DNA of 26,224 nt. Origin: JALHUB01 sp050010555. GTDB taxonomy: Bacteria; Chloroflexota; Dehalococcoidia; DSTF01; JALHUB01. The translations under genes and the position numbers were made by a program. The notes below the pieces were generated by a model. The model was not told where the DNA came from, did no database searches, and saw only the letters and a program-made list of their open reading frames with translations. Shown piece by piece: positions 5,619 to 13,572 of this stretch. How positions within the stretch are numbered: the stretch's first letter is position 1; every line of letters starts with the position of its first letter. The DNA lies in assembly GCA_050010555.1 (NCBI GenBank), contig JBEKKV010000030.1:1-26224 (forward strand), written 5' to 3'.

Positions 5619-6497
5619 ATGATCCCACATCGATTGCTTCGTCGTTATGTCTACTCCCTGCCGATCCTGCTGGTCGCGATTGCGACGCTATCTTCCGGCT
5701 GCATGTGGGGCGTCGTCACGGATGCCACCACCGGTGCCCCGATCGTTGGCGCGAAGGTCACGGTGACGGATGGGCGGGGCCGGAACCTCACGACGACGAC
5801 GGACGAACAGGGAGTCTTCAGCTTCAGTCCAACAAATCTCGCACTGTTAGCCGCGGGACCAGCCAATTCCGAGGTTGAAGCGACAGGCTATGGCACAGTC
5901 ACTCACTCTATCTCTCTGGGTAGCCCGTTCTTCCTGGGTACCCCGTTCTTATGGAGCCCGCTGGACTTCGAATTGCTTCGCGGCACGCTCGTCTACTGGC
6001 ATGACAAGTTGATGCACCTTTCGCTCCTGTTTCCGGCGGGTTGGACGACAGCCGGCACCGGTGAAGGAGGGGGCATCGCCTGGGCACCCGGCATCGACGA
6101 CAAGGACACATTCTGCTCGTTGTCTCCATTCTCCCAAATTGGCGGCAGCCTAGACTTCACAATGGAGGATTTGCTGGGCATGATAGGCGCGTTCGGCACC
6201 AGAATTCGGATGGTTGATACCATGGTAAGAGGTCTGCCTGCCGTAAAGACCACCGTCCCTGGCAAATTCTCATCTGAAGACCTGATCTACATGATCGGCC
6301 TCAACGACAAATCGGCATGCTGGATTTCGTGCCAGGCCCCTTCATCCAAGTACCACGAGTGGGCACCAAAGTTCGAGGCGATTGTCCACAGCCTAACGGT
6401 GGACAAGCAGTGGGCGAATCCAGCCTTCGGTTTGACTAACGATTGTCGACGCGGGCTAAACGTTCTAGCAACTAGCTTCTTAGGAGGGGAACAATGA
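5619..6497 (+). CDS. Lipoprotein with carboxypeptidase-regulatory-like domain (first of a tandem pair)
   Basis: A 292-residue lipoprotein: basic start, hydrophobic core, lipobox L-S-S-G-C with Cys28. Directly after the cysteine, 'MWGVVTDATTGAPIVGAKVTVTDGRGRNLTTTTDEQGVFSF' is a carboxypeptidase-regulatory-like beta-sandwich (about 29-110), common in surface proteins. The C-terminal half (about 125-265) starts 'YWHDKLMHLSLLFPAGWTTAG' and ends 'KFEAIVHSLTVDKQW', a layout reminiscent of PsbP/DUF1795-like alpha/beta domains that begin with a 'F-x-F-P-x-x-W' strand. Function unknown; probably attached to the outer face of the membrane. I chose ATG 5619 because the signal peptide starts there and it follows the promoter; the ribosome-binding site (GGGGTG) is weak. 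It overlaps the next gene by ATGA. Confidence 0.75.
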   Translation: MIPHRLLRRYVYSLPILLVAIATLSSGCMWGVVTDATTGAPIVGAKVTVTDGRGRNLTTTTDEQGVFSFSPTNLALLAAGPANSEVEATGYGTVTHSISLGSPFFLGTPFLWSPLDFELLRGTLVYWHDKLMHLSLLFPAGWTTAGTGEGGGIAWAPGIDDKDTFCSLSPFSQIGGSLDFTMEDLLGMIGAFGTRIRMVDTMVRGLPAVKTTVPGKFSSEDLIYMIGLNDKSACWISCQAPSSKYHEWAPKFEAIVHSLTVDKQWANPAFGLTNDCRRGLNVLATSFLGGEQ

Positions 6498-7327
6498 GGT
6501 CTGAGAAACGTCATCTGCGGTACTGGATGCCCTGCCTCTTCTTGCTGAGCGCGGTGCTTACTTTCCTGACCTCCGCTTGCATGTGGGGAGTCGTCAGGGA
6601 CGCCACGACGGGCGCGCCGATCGCCAACTCCGTCGTCGCGGTGCAAGACTCGCAGGGGAACACGCGCGTTACCACGACCAACGAGTTCGGCGTGTACTAC
6701 TTCGACCAGTCCGGCCCCTCGCTCGCCCTCGGCGACGCCACCTTCTTCGCCAGCTCGCCCACGGAGGGCAGCCAGAGCGAGAGGCACAAGATCGACTACG
6801 GCGAAAATCCTAACGCTACTTTCGCCGACCCGATGAGCTTCTGGGACGTGCAGGTGATACACGTCCCCGGTCAGGCGGGGCTTTACCACGATCAGGACCA
6901 GCGCTTCTCAATCACCTTCCCTAATACCTGGATCGTCATGCCCGCCGGACCACCAAACATGAGCGCCCTCTACTCCAACGTCATGGCAATGGGCATGGAC
7001 AACGCCACGATAAACGAATGTCAGGTGGAGTCGGACCAAATGCCGCCGGGCGGACTGCCGAGCCCGCATGACTGGCGCAACGCTCCTAGCGATATAACAG
7101 TCAAGCACGTAAGCAGTGATCAAATCGCGGGAACGACGGCGACGGTGATCGTAGCCTCGTTCAAGTCGCAAGACCGGTCCATGCCCGGTGACGTCGATGC
7201 CGATATGTGGGTATTCGGGCATGACCAGCAGTACTGGCTCATAATTTGCGCGACGACCCCCGCCAACTTCACGAACGAAGGGTTTGCCTATTCGACGATA
7301 GCGAAGAGCTTCAAGTTCGACCAGTAG
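6494..7327 (+). CDS. Lipoprotein with carboxypeptidase-regulatory-like domain (second of a tandem pair)
   Basis: A 277-residue paralogue of the preceding protein. The lipobox L-T-S-A-C puts the lipidated cysteine at 29, followed by 'MWGVVRDATTGAPI', nearly identical to the upstream copy, and a 'TRVTTTNEFGVYYF' sandwich edge. The C-terminal domain opens 'YHDQDQRFSITFPNTWIVMP' and closes 'FAYSTIAKSFKFDQ'. The central part is well diverged, so the duplication is old. Start and upstream stop overlap as ATGA, and GGAGGGGAAC precedes the ATG, so the two genes are translationally coupled. The products may form a heteromeric surface complex; this is inference from coupling and paralogy. Confidence 0.76.
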   Translation: MRSEKRHLRYWMPCLFLLSAVLTFLTSACMWGVVRDATTGAPIANSVVAVQDSQGNTRVTTTNEFGVYYFDQSGPSLALGDATFFASSPTEGSQSERHKIDYGENPNATFADPMSFWDVQVIHVPGQAGLYHDQDQRFSITFPNTWIVMPAGPPNMSALYSNVMAMGMDNATINECQVESDQMPPGGLPSPHDWRNAPSDITVKHVSSDQIAGTTATVIVASFKSQDRSMPGDVDADMWVFGHDQQYWLIICATTPANFTNEGFAYSTIAKSFKFDQ

Positions 7328-7366
7328 CGTCACTTGCCGGCGGCTGCCGCGACACCGAGCCGCGCG

Positions 7367-7395
7367 TTCCGTCCAAAGGCGCTCTCGTCTATACT
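7367..7395 (+). promoter_or_regulatory. Candidate promoter for the acyl-CoA synthetase alpha-subunit gene
   Basis: A good -10 box TATACT (7390-7395) with a weak -35 (TTCCGT, 7367-7372) at 17 bases. A start near 7402 would place the long leader hairpin at the very 5' end of the RNA. Confidence 0.42.
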
Positions 7396-7403
7396 GACGC
7401 TGC

Positions 7404-7451
7404 TCGACCTCGACGAGATTGAGGGGAGTCAACGTCCTGCGTCGAGGTCGA
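7404..7451 (+). promoter_or_regulatory. 12-bp leader hairpin abutting the ribosome-binding site
   Basis: TCGACCTCGACG (7404-7415) and CGTCGAGGTCGA (7440-7451) are perfectly complementary, making a 12-bp stem with a 24-base loop. The stem base touches the AAGGGGC ribosome-binding site just before ATG 7461. Such a structure could protect the 5' end of the mRNA or modulate initiation. The pairing is seen directly; the role is inference. Confidence 0.55.
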
Positions 7452-7460
7452 AGGGGCAGC

Positions 7461-8912
7461 ATGAGAACGCCTTCCCAGCTCGACGCTATCTTCTTCCCGC
7501 GCAACCTCGCCGTCATCGGCGCGTCCGCGAACGAGGATGCGTGGGGCAGCCGCTTCCTCAAGGCGCTGCTCGACTTCGGCTTCAAGGGCCGTCTCTTCCC
7601 CGTCAACCCCAGTGGCGGCGAAGTCTTTGGCCTGACCATCTACCCGACCGTCGCCGACATCCCGGAGCCCATCGACTCCGCCGACATCATGGTTCCGGCG
7701 CCCCTCGTGCCGCAGGTCCTCCGCGAGTGCCTGGCCAAGGGCATCCGCGGCGCACAGATCTACAGCTCCGGCTTCTCGGAGACCGGCGATCCGGAGCGGG
7801 TGGCGCTGGAGCAGGAGGTCAAGCGCATCGCGGCGCAGGGGATTCGCGTCATCGGGCCGAACTGCTTCGGCGTGTACTGCCCCGCATCCGGCCACACTCT
7901 TTTGCCCGGCGGCAACTTCCCAAAGGAAAGCGGGCCAGTCGGTTTCATCTCGCAGAGCGGTGGCCACGCGGTCGAGCTGGGCCGCCAGGCGAAGGGACGC
8001 GGACTGCGCTTCAGCGTCGCGGTGAGCTACGGCAACGCCTGCGACGTCAACGAATCGGACCTGCTGGAGTACCTGGCGAACGACCCGGAGACGAAGGTCA
8101 TCACTATGTACCTGGAGGGCCCGCGTCAGGGCCGCCGCTTCTTCGACCTGCTGAAGGCGACCGCAACGCGAAAGCCCGTAGTTATCTGGAAAGCGGGGCT
8201 GACGGAGGCCGGCGCAAGGGCGGTGCGATCTCACACGGGCTCGCTCGGCGGCGAGGAGGCGGTCTGGCGGGCGCTCTTCCAGCAAACGGCGGCGATACGG
8301 GCCGGCAGCCTGGAAGAGCTGGCCGACACCGCGGAGGCGCTTCTCGTCCTGCCCCGCAAGACCGGCCGGCGCATCGGCATGGTCGGCGGCGGCGGCGGAA
8401 CGAGCGTCGCCGCGACCGACGCCTGCGCTGCGGTCGGCCTGGAGGTTCCGCCCTTCGAGGATGCCATGCGCCGGCGGCTGCTGGAGCTCCTGTCCATCGC
8501 CGGAACGATGATGCGCAACCCCGTCGACGTCGGCGTGCCGCTGGTGCCGCCGCCTGTCTTTCACGGCGTGCTCGAAGCCGTCGCGGCGCATGAGAGCGTC
8601 GATACGGTCATCGCGACCCAGCCGCTCTTCTACATCCTCGGCGGCCACTTCCCGATGCCGAATCCGGGCGAGGCCGTGCGGGCGCTGGTCGACATTCCTG
8701 CGGCGGTACGCGACAAGTTCGGCAAGCCGGTCGTCATAGTTCTGCCGGTCGGCGGTGAGGAAGTCGAGATGACGGAGGCAGAGGCCGGCCGGCGACGGGC
8801 TCGCGACCGCTATCGGCAGATGGGCATTCTCGCGCTGCCGAGCCTAGAGCGGGTCACAAAGGCGGTGGCGAACGTGGTCACTTACTACGAGAAGGCGTCG
8901 GCCACGGCCTGA
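7461..8912 (+). CDS. Acyl-CoA synthetase (NDP-forming), CoA-binding/alpha subunit
   Basis: A 483-residue cytoplasmic protein. Residues about 10-140 are a CoA-binding Rossmann domain ('FFPRNLAVIGASANEDAWG', 'GPNCFG' at 132-137); about 150-300 and 310-460 are the two succinyl-CoA-ligase-like domains. 'RSHTGSLGG' (256-264) holds His258, equivalent to the phosphorylated histidine of ADP-forming acetate/acyl-CoA synthetases. Family members convert acyl-CoA, ADP and phosphate to the acid, ATP and CoA, or the reverse. The ATP-grasp beta subunit, needed for nucleotide exchange, is neither fused nor present in the window, so it must be encoded elsewhere or the protein acts differently. ATG 7461 follows AAGGGGC; an upstream in-frame start lies inside the leader hairpin. 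It is 22 bases from the SDR gene and probably co-transcribed with it. Confidence 0.85.
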   Translation: MRTPSQLDAIFFPRNLAVIGASANEDAWGSRFLKALLDFGFKGRLFPVNPSGGEVFGLTIYPTVADIPEPIDSADIMVPAPLVPQVLRECLAKGIRGAQIYSSGFSETGDPERVALEQEVKRIAAQGIRVIGPNCFGVYCPASGHTLLPGGNFPKESGPVGFISQSGGHAVELGRQAKGRGLRFSVAVSYGNACDVNESDLLEYLANDPETKVITMYLEGPRQGRRFFDLLKATATRKPVVIWKAGLTEAGARAVRSHTGSLGGEEAVWRALFQQTAAIRAGSLEELADTAEALLVLPRKTGRRIGMVGGGGGTSVAATDACAAVGLEVPPFEDAMRRRLLELLSIAGTMMRNPVDVGVPLVPPPVFHGVLEAVAAHESVDTVIATQPLFYILGGHFPMPNPGEAVRALVDIPAAVRDKFGKPVVIVLPVGGEEVEMTEAEAGRRRARDRYRQMGILALPSLERVTKAVANVVTYYEKASATA

Positions 8913-8934
8913 TCGCGGAAGAAAGGAGACAGTA

Positions 8935-9699
8935 ATGACAGAGCCTTCGTTCGACCTGAGTGGAAAGGTGGCAGTCGTGACCGGCGGGTCGCGCGGCATC
9001 GGGCGGGCAATCGCGCTCGGCCTGGCGACCTATGGCGCCGACGTCGTCGTAGCGAGTCGTAAGCAGGAGGACCTGGACTCGGTGGCCGGCGAAATTCGAG
9101 CGTTAGGCCGGAAGGCGGCGGCCATCGCCACCCACATGCGCAATCGCGAGGACATCGACCGGCTGGTGGCGGCAACGCTCGAGCAGTTCGGGGAGATCGA
9201 TATCCTGGTGAACAACGCCGGCACCAACCCCTACTTCGGGCCGCTCGTCGATATCGAAGAGCGGACGTGGGATCAGATAATGACCGTCAACCTGAAAGGC
9301 TACTTCCTGCTGGCGCAGTCGGTGGCGAAAGGGATGATGGAACGGAAGTCGGGCAACATCATCAACGTCGCCTCGGTCGGCGGCAAGCGGGCTTCGCCGG
9401 GCCTGGGCTGTTACTCGATCAGCAAGGCTGGCGTCATTATGTTAACTCAGGTGCTGGCACAGGAGCTAGGCGAGCATGGCATACGCGTGAACGCAATCGC
9501 GCCCGGCATCATCCAGACGAAATTCGCGCAGGCGCTGTGGGAGAACGAGGCGATCCTGCAGCGAACGCTGACGCAAACGCCGCTGGGTCGCATTGGGCGA
9601 GCGGAGGAGATGGCGGGCGTTTGCGTCTGGCTGGCCTCGGACGCCTCAAGTTACGTGACCGGCCAGACGATAGTACTGGATGGAGGGCAGTCGGCGTAG
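8935..9699 (+). CDS. SDR-family oxidoreductase (3-oxoacyl-ACP reductase / glucose dehydrogenase type)
   Basis: A 254-residue classical short-chain dehydrogenase. The cofactor motif TGGSRGIG is at 16-23, NNAG at 93-96, and the catalytic set Asn119, Ser147, Tyr160 and Lys164 (Y-x-x-x-K) is complete. 'SRK' after the second strand favours NADP(H). 'APGII' and the C-terminal 'ASSYVTGQTIVLDGGQSA' are standard for FabG-like members. Length is typical. The substrate cannot be read from the sequence; pairing with an acyl-CoA synthetase subunit suggests a CoA-linked or fatty-acid route. GGAG 7-10 bases before ATG 8935 fixes the start. It is the last gene before tRNA-Asp. Confidence 0.9.
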   Translation: MTEPSFDLSGKVAVVTGGSRGIGRAIALGLATYGADVVVASRKQEDLDSVAGEIRALGRKAAAIATHMRNREDIDRLVAATLEQFGEIDILVNNAGTNPYFGPLVDIEERTWDQIMTVNLKGYFLLAQSVAKGMMERKSGNIINVASVGGKRASPGLGCYSISKAGVIMLTQVLAQELGEHGIRVNAIAPGIIQTKFAQALWENEAILQRTLTQTPLGRIGRAEEMAGVCVWLASDASSYVTGQTIVLDGGQSA

Positions 9700-9716
9700 G
9701 GGAGGCGTCAGTTTGG

Positions 9717-9746
9717 TTGACAGGACGCTTCGCGCGCCCATACAAT
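9717..9746 (+). promoter_or_regulatory. Promoter of tRNA-Asp
   Basis: A perfect TTGACA (9717-9722), an 18-base spacer and TACAAT (9741-9746) lie 34 bases before the mature tRNA 5' end. The tRNA is therefore probably transcribed on its own rather than only by read-through from the SDR gene. Confidence 0.7.
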
Positions 9747-9780
9747 AAACTTCGCTGGGCAGCCAGCGACAAGAGTGTGC

Positions 9781-9857
9781 GGCCCCGTGGTGTAGCGGTC
9801 TAACATGCCACCCTGTCACGGTGGAGATCGGGGGTTCGAATCCCCTCGGGGTCGCCA
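9781..9857 (+). tRNA. tRNA-Asp (anticodon GTC)
   Basis: The full cloverleaf can be drawn by hand. Acceptor GGCCCCG pairs with CGGGGTC (one G-T). The anticodon stem CCACC/GGTGG encloses CTGTCAC with anticodon GTC. The T-stem GGGGG/CCCCT region encloses TTCGAAT. The discriminator is G and CCA is encoded (9855-9857). It is the only complete tRNA in the window. Confidence 0.96.
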
Positions 9858-10096
9858 GCCGCAAACCCTCATCAGCCCGCCTTCTTCTTCTGCAATCTCC
9901 CCGAACAGAGCGGCGAAAGTCGCATTCGAAGGCAGCCCCTTCACCTCTCCCATCCGGACATCGACGTTTACCTCAGAGAGAACCAGCGTCGCCAGGTCGA
10001 GCTGTCCTGACCCGTCATCTGCGGCCACTCGCGAATGTCCGCCAGACGCTCCCACCCGGTGATCTCCAGGCTGCTAGGCGGACATGGCCTTGCCCC

Positions 10097-10531
10097 CTAC
10101 CGGAACAGCGTCTTGACTCTGTCGAAGAAGGACCTCGACTTGACCTTTCGCAGGAGATTTGCCCATTCCGTCTCTGCTGAAGCGCTCCGGTTCAGGTCCC
10201 TGATCCTCTCTTTCATGAGGTCAAGAACTTGAACTTCTTCCCCTCGGTCAAGCCAGAAGCCATGCTGCTTCTCGCAAAGGTCGAGTTGTAGATTCCAGGC
10301 GCGATAGTCAAAGGTCGTCATGGGGCCCCCGCACTGTGGACAAGAGATGTCGCTGGGTCGCGGGTCATAGATCAGCGTTCCCTTTTCTTCGTCTTCGTCC
10401 AGCGCCACATCCTCGAGCTGGTCGAGCTCGGCATAGCTCAGCCAGAGGCCTTGGCAGTCGGGACATCGATCCACCTCGATTCCTTTGTACTCTTCGGTCC
10501 TGAGTTCGGCGCTGCATCGAGGGCACCGCAT
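10097..10531 (-). CDS. Zinc-ribbon (zf-TFIIB-type) protein
   Basis: A 144-residue cytoplasmic protein with two zinc-ribbon units. The first is Cys3-x2-Cys6 and Cys23-x2-Cys26 in 'MRCPRCSAEL' and 'VDRCPDCQGLWLSYAELDQLE', the signature of the small zf-TFIIB family. The second is Cys64-x2-Cys67 with Cys86 and His90 ('CPQCGGP', 'LCEKQHGFWLDRGEE'), where the fourth ligand has become histidine. A basic C-terminal tail (about 115-144) may bind nucleic acid or protein. Biochemical function of the family is unknown. AAGGAGG 9 bases before ATG 10531 fixes the start. It is divergent from the Mg2+-ATPase gene with about 240 bases between starts. Confidence 0.82.
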   Translation of the reverse strand: MRCPRCSAELRTEEYKGIEVDRCPDCQGLWLSYAELDQLEDVALDEDEEKGTLIYDPRPSDISCPQCGGPMTTFDYRAWNLQLDLCEKQHGFWLDRGEEVQVLDLMKERIRDLNRSASAETEWANLLRKVKSRSFFDRVKTLFR

Positions 10532-10679
10532 TCTTCCGCCTCCTTCCGGTCCAATCGAGGGAAGCCGGCCGCACCTTGCTCCTGGTTGCTGACCAGCCTC
10601 ACTCTCAAGTTGTGGCGCGCTAGACGGTTATGGCCATCCTACTCGCAGCCGCGAGGGGCTGGCAAGGGACCCGTCTCAT

Positions 10680-10709
10680 TTGCGGTCGCAGGGGCGCCGA
10701 CGGTATACT
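10680..10709 (+). promoter_or_regulatory. Candidate promoter for the Mg2+-ATPase gene
   Basis: TATACT (10704-10709) is a good -10; TTGCGG (10680-10685) at 18 bases is a partial -35. The start codon lies 62 bases downstream. No magnesium riboswitch or leader peptide is evident in the short leader. Confidence 0.45.
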
Positions 10710-10770
10710 CCAGCACAGCCGGCCTGCCGATTCTGCAGAAGATCTACAGAAGAAGCCCCGGCACACTCTT

Positions 10771-13419
10771 ATGAATGCGTCAAACACCGAAGAGAACAAA
10801 TGGCAAGGCCTCGACCTCGCGGCGGCGGCCCGACTCGAGACCTCAGCCGTGCTCGACCAGTTGGGCAGCTCTGAGAATGGGCTCAGCGCGGCAGAGGCGA
10901 CGATCCGCCTTGCGAAAGTCGGGCCAAACGCTATCCGAAGTCACGGCGCCAACGCGCTCGACGTGCTGCTCCGCCAGCTCAAGAGCCCTCTGCTGATCCT
11001 GCTGGTCGCGGCGGCTGCCGTCTCAGTGTTCGTCGGCGAGCGGACCGACGCCTACATCATCTTCAGCATTATGGCGCTCAGCGTCGGGCTCGGGTTCTTC
11101 AACGAGTTCCGGGCCGCCCGCGCCGTCGAGGCGCTGCACTCTCGCGTCCGTCATGACGCCCTCACGTTTCGCGACGGCAAGGTCGTCCAGGTCAGTGTCA
11201 CGGCGCTCGTGCCCGGCGACATCGTGCGGCTGTCCGTCGGCGATATCGTGCCGGCAGACCTGCGCCTTCTGGAGGCAAAGGACCTGACCTGTGACGAGGC
11301 GGTGCTGACGGGCGAAGCGACGCCGGCGGAGAAAAGCGCCGCAGTCGCACCTCCTTCCGATTCGCCCCTCGATCTGCCATCCTGCGCCTTTATGGGCACT
11401 GTGGTCCGCACGGGCAGCGGCAGAGGTGTTGTGGTGCAGACCGGCAGAGGCACCGCCTTCGGTCGCATCGCCGTTCGTCTCGGCGAAGCGCAGGAAGAGA
11501 CCGGCTTTCAGCTCGGCCTGCGCGATTTCTCCCTTCTGCTCGTGAAGGTCACGGTCGTTCTGACCGTTTCCATATTCGTCATCAATGCGGCGTTGCAGCG
11601 GTCGCTTCTCGATTCTGCACTCTTCGCCCTCGCAATCGCGGTAGGACTGACGCCGCAGCTCCTGCCGGCAATCGTCACGATCAGCCTCTCAACGGGGGCG
11701 CGTCACCTTGCCCGCAAGTCGGTCATCGTCAAGCGGCTCGTTAGCATCGAAGACCTGGGGAATATGGAGGTGTTGTTCACCGACAAGACGGGCACGCTGA
11801 CAGAAGGAGAGATCACCTTCCAGGCAGCCCTCGATCCCGCCGGCAATGCTTCTGATGAGACGCTTTTACTCGGGCTGCTCTGCAACTCGGCTGTTCTGGA
11901 AGGGGGCGCCGTCGTCGGTGGGAACCCGCTCGACCGCGCCCTGTGGAACGCTCCCCAGGCAGCGACTGTCCGAGCGTCCGACTTCGCCCGCCTCGCGGAG
12001 GCACCCTTCGACTACGACCGTCAGCGGATGTCGGTGCTGGTACGGGACAAGGATGGCACCAGCCGCCTGATCACAAAGGGGGCGCCCGAGTCGGTGCTTG
12101 CTCTCTGCCACGATGTGCCGCAGAGCGTGCGCGGCCTGCTGAACGCCCAGTTCGACGCCGGCAGTCGCACGATTGCCGTGGCAACGCGCGACGGGAGTGG
12201 CCTCTCGACCGTAACGCCTCAGGACGAGCACGATCTCCAGTTCGGCGGTTTCCTCAGCTTCGTCGACAGGGCAAAGCCCGACGCCGGCGCTTCCATCGAA
12301 CGGCTCAACAAGCTCGGCGTCACCGTAAAGATCGTCACCGGCGACAACGACCGCGTGGCGAACAAGCTCTGCGCCGACCTCGGCGTTCCCGTCGCCGGCA
12401 CGCTGACCGGCACGCGCCTGGACGCGCTAAGCGAGGCCGAGCTGGTGGCTGCGTTGCCGTCAACCACGATTTTCGCCCGCGTAACGCCGGAGCAGAAGTC
12501 GCGAATTATCCGCGCTCAGCGGACGCTCGGCCGCGACGTCGGCTTTCTCGGCGACGGCGTGAACGACGCCGTGGCGCTGCACGACGCCGATGTCGGTATC
12601 TCTGTGGATTCCGGAGCCGACGTGGCCAAAGATGCCGCCGACATCGTGCTGATGGACAAGGACCTGGGCATCCTTGCGAACGGCGTCGTAGAGGGCAGGC
12701 GCGTCTTCTCCAACACCATCAAGTACGTGCTCATGGGGACGTCGTCCAACTTCGGCAACATGTTCAGCGCCGGCGGCGCCTCTTTCTTCCTCTCGTTCTT
12801 GCCGATGCTGCCGCCGCAGATCCTGCTCAACAACCTGCTGTATGACGTAAGCGAGATGACCATCCCGACGGACAACGTTGATGAGGAGCTGCTGGAGCAC
12901 CCCGCCCACTGGGACACGTCATTTATCCGCAGGTTCATGATCTTCTTCGGCCCCATCAGTTCGGCGTACGACTTTCTTACCTTTGGAGTCATGCTGTGGG
13001 TCTTTCACGCGGGTGAGACGCTGTTTCACTCCGGGTGGTTCGTCGAGTCGCTCGCCACGCAAACGCTGGTGATCTTCGTCATCCGCACCAGGCGGGTCCC
13101 GTTCTTCCACAGTCGCCCTAGCCGCCCTCTCCTAGCGACGACGTTGGCCTGCGCCGCTGTCGGTGTGGTGCTGCCGTACTCGCCGCTAGCGAGCGTGCTC
13201 GGGTTCACGCAGCTGCCGATAGGCTTCTTGGGAATCCTCGTGTTGATGATCGCCACCTATCTCGGTCTGGTCGAGGCCGGAAAGTCGCGATTCTTCCGTC
13301 CGCAACCGGACAAGCCCCCTCTTGCCCGAAGAAGAGGTAGCTGGGAGAGGCGCATTCATCGGGTGGCGGCGCGCTGGAGCCATCCCAGGCTTCCCGGGGC
13401 CAGAGCCGCCCCACAATAG
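10771..13419 (+). CDS. mgtA: Mg2+-transporting P-type ATPase (type IIIB, MgtA-like)
   Basis: An 882-residue membrane ATPase that imports Mg2+ at the cost of ATP. The cation-ATPase N-terminal domain is at about 10-80. The actuator motif TGEAT is at 180-184 (TGES in most P-type pumps; the Ser is changed to Ala here). Membrane motif 'VGLTPQLLPAIVT' is near 291-303. The phosphorylation site DKTGTLT is at 338-344, and 'TGDN' and 'GDGVNDAVALHDADVGISV' form the P-domain hinge. The C-terminal membrane block contains 'LNNLLYDVSEMTIPTDNVD', a hallmark of MgtA/MgtB rather than Ca2+ or Na+/K+ pumps. Length is close to the usual 900. Start ATG 10771 was preferred over an in-frame ATG at 10630 because the latter precedes the promoter-like TATACT. 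No MgtC or regulator lies nearby. Confidence 0.88.
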   Translation: MNASNTEENKWQGLDLAAAARLETSAVLDQLGSSENGLSAAEATIRLAKVGPNAIRSHGANALDVLLRQLKSPLLILLVAAAAVSVFVGERTDAYIIFSIMALSVGLGFFNEFRAARAVEALHSRVRHDALTFRDGKVVQVSVTALVPGDIVRLSVGDIVPADLRLLEAKDLTCDEAVLTGEATPAEKSAAVAPPSDSPLDLPSCAFMGTVVRTGSGRGVVVQTGRGTAFGRIAVRLGEAQEETGFQLGLRDFSLLLVKVTVVLTVSIFVINAALQRSLLDSALFALAIAVGLTPQLLPAIVTISLSTGARHLARKSVIVKRLVSIEDLGNMEVLFTDKTGTLTEGEITFQAALDPAGNASDETLLLGLLCNSAVLEGGAVVGGNPLDRALWNAPQAATVRASDFARLAEAPFDYDRQRMSVLVRDKDGTSRLITKGAPESVLALCHDVPQSVRGLLNAQFDAGSRTIAVATRDGSGLSTVTPQDEHDLQFGGFLSFVDRAKPDAGASIERLNKLGVTVKIVTGDNDRVANKLCADLGVPVAGTLTGTRLDALSEAELVAALPSTTIFARVTPEQKSRIIRAQRTLGRDVGFLGDGVNDAVALHDADVGISVDSGADVAKDAADIVLMDKDLGILANGVVEGRRVFSNTIKYVLMGTSSNFGNMFSAGGASFFLSFLPMLPPQILLNNLLYDVSEMTIPTDNVDEELLEHPAHWDTSFIRRFMIFFGPISSAYDFLTFGVMLWVFHAGETLFHSGWFVESLATQTLVIFVIRTRRVPFFHSRPSRPLLATTLACAAVGVVLPYSPLASVLGFTQLPIGFLGILVLMIATYLGLVEAGKSRFFRPQPDKPPLARRRGSWERRIHRVAARWSHPRLPGARAAPQ

Positions 13420-13572
13420 TCTGAGGGCCCACGCTCAGGGAATGCTCTATCGCTCCACGTCCGGTGAGATTGCTGCTTGACGAGCCGCCAAAGTAGAATA
13501 GCGCGTCGGCAGAGCGCTCTGCACTCGCGAAGTTAACGGCCAGCCGAAGGCCGCTTGAAAGGAAGCCCAGGA

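Noticed and set aside
7389..8648. 419-codon minus-strand frame and a 419-codon plus-strand alternative frame
   Set aside because: Shadows of the acyl-CoA synthetase gene caused by high GC; Arg/Ala/Gly-rich with no domains.
9816..10055. Minus-strand frame between tRNA-Asp and the zinc-ribbon gene
   Set aside because: It contains some protein-like sequence (QLDLATLVLSEVNVDV) and could be a decayed gene, but it runs into the antisense of tRNA-Asp, starts with GTG without a ribosome-binding site, and matches no family I recognise.
13481..13500. TTGACG and TAGAAT before the acyl-CoA dehydrogenase gene as a promoter
   Set aside because: The two boxes are only 11 bases apart, so they cannot work together.
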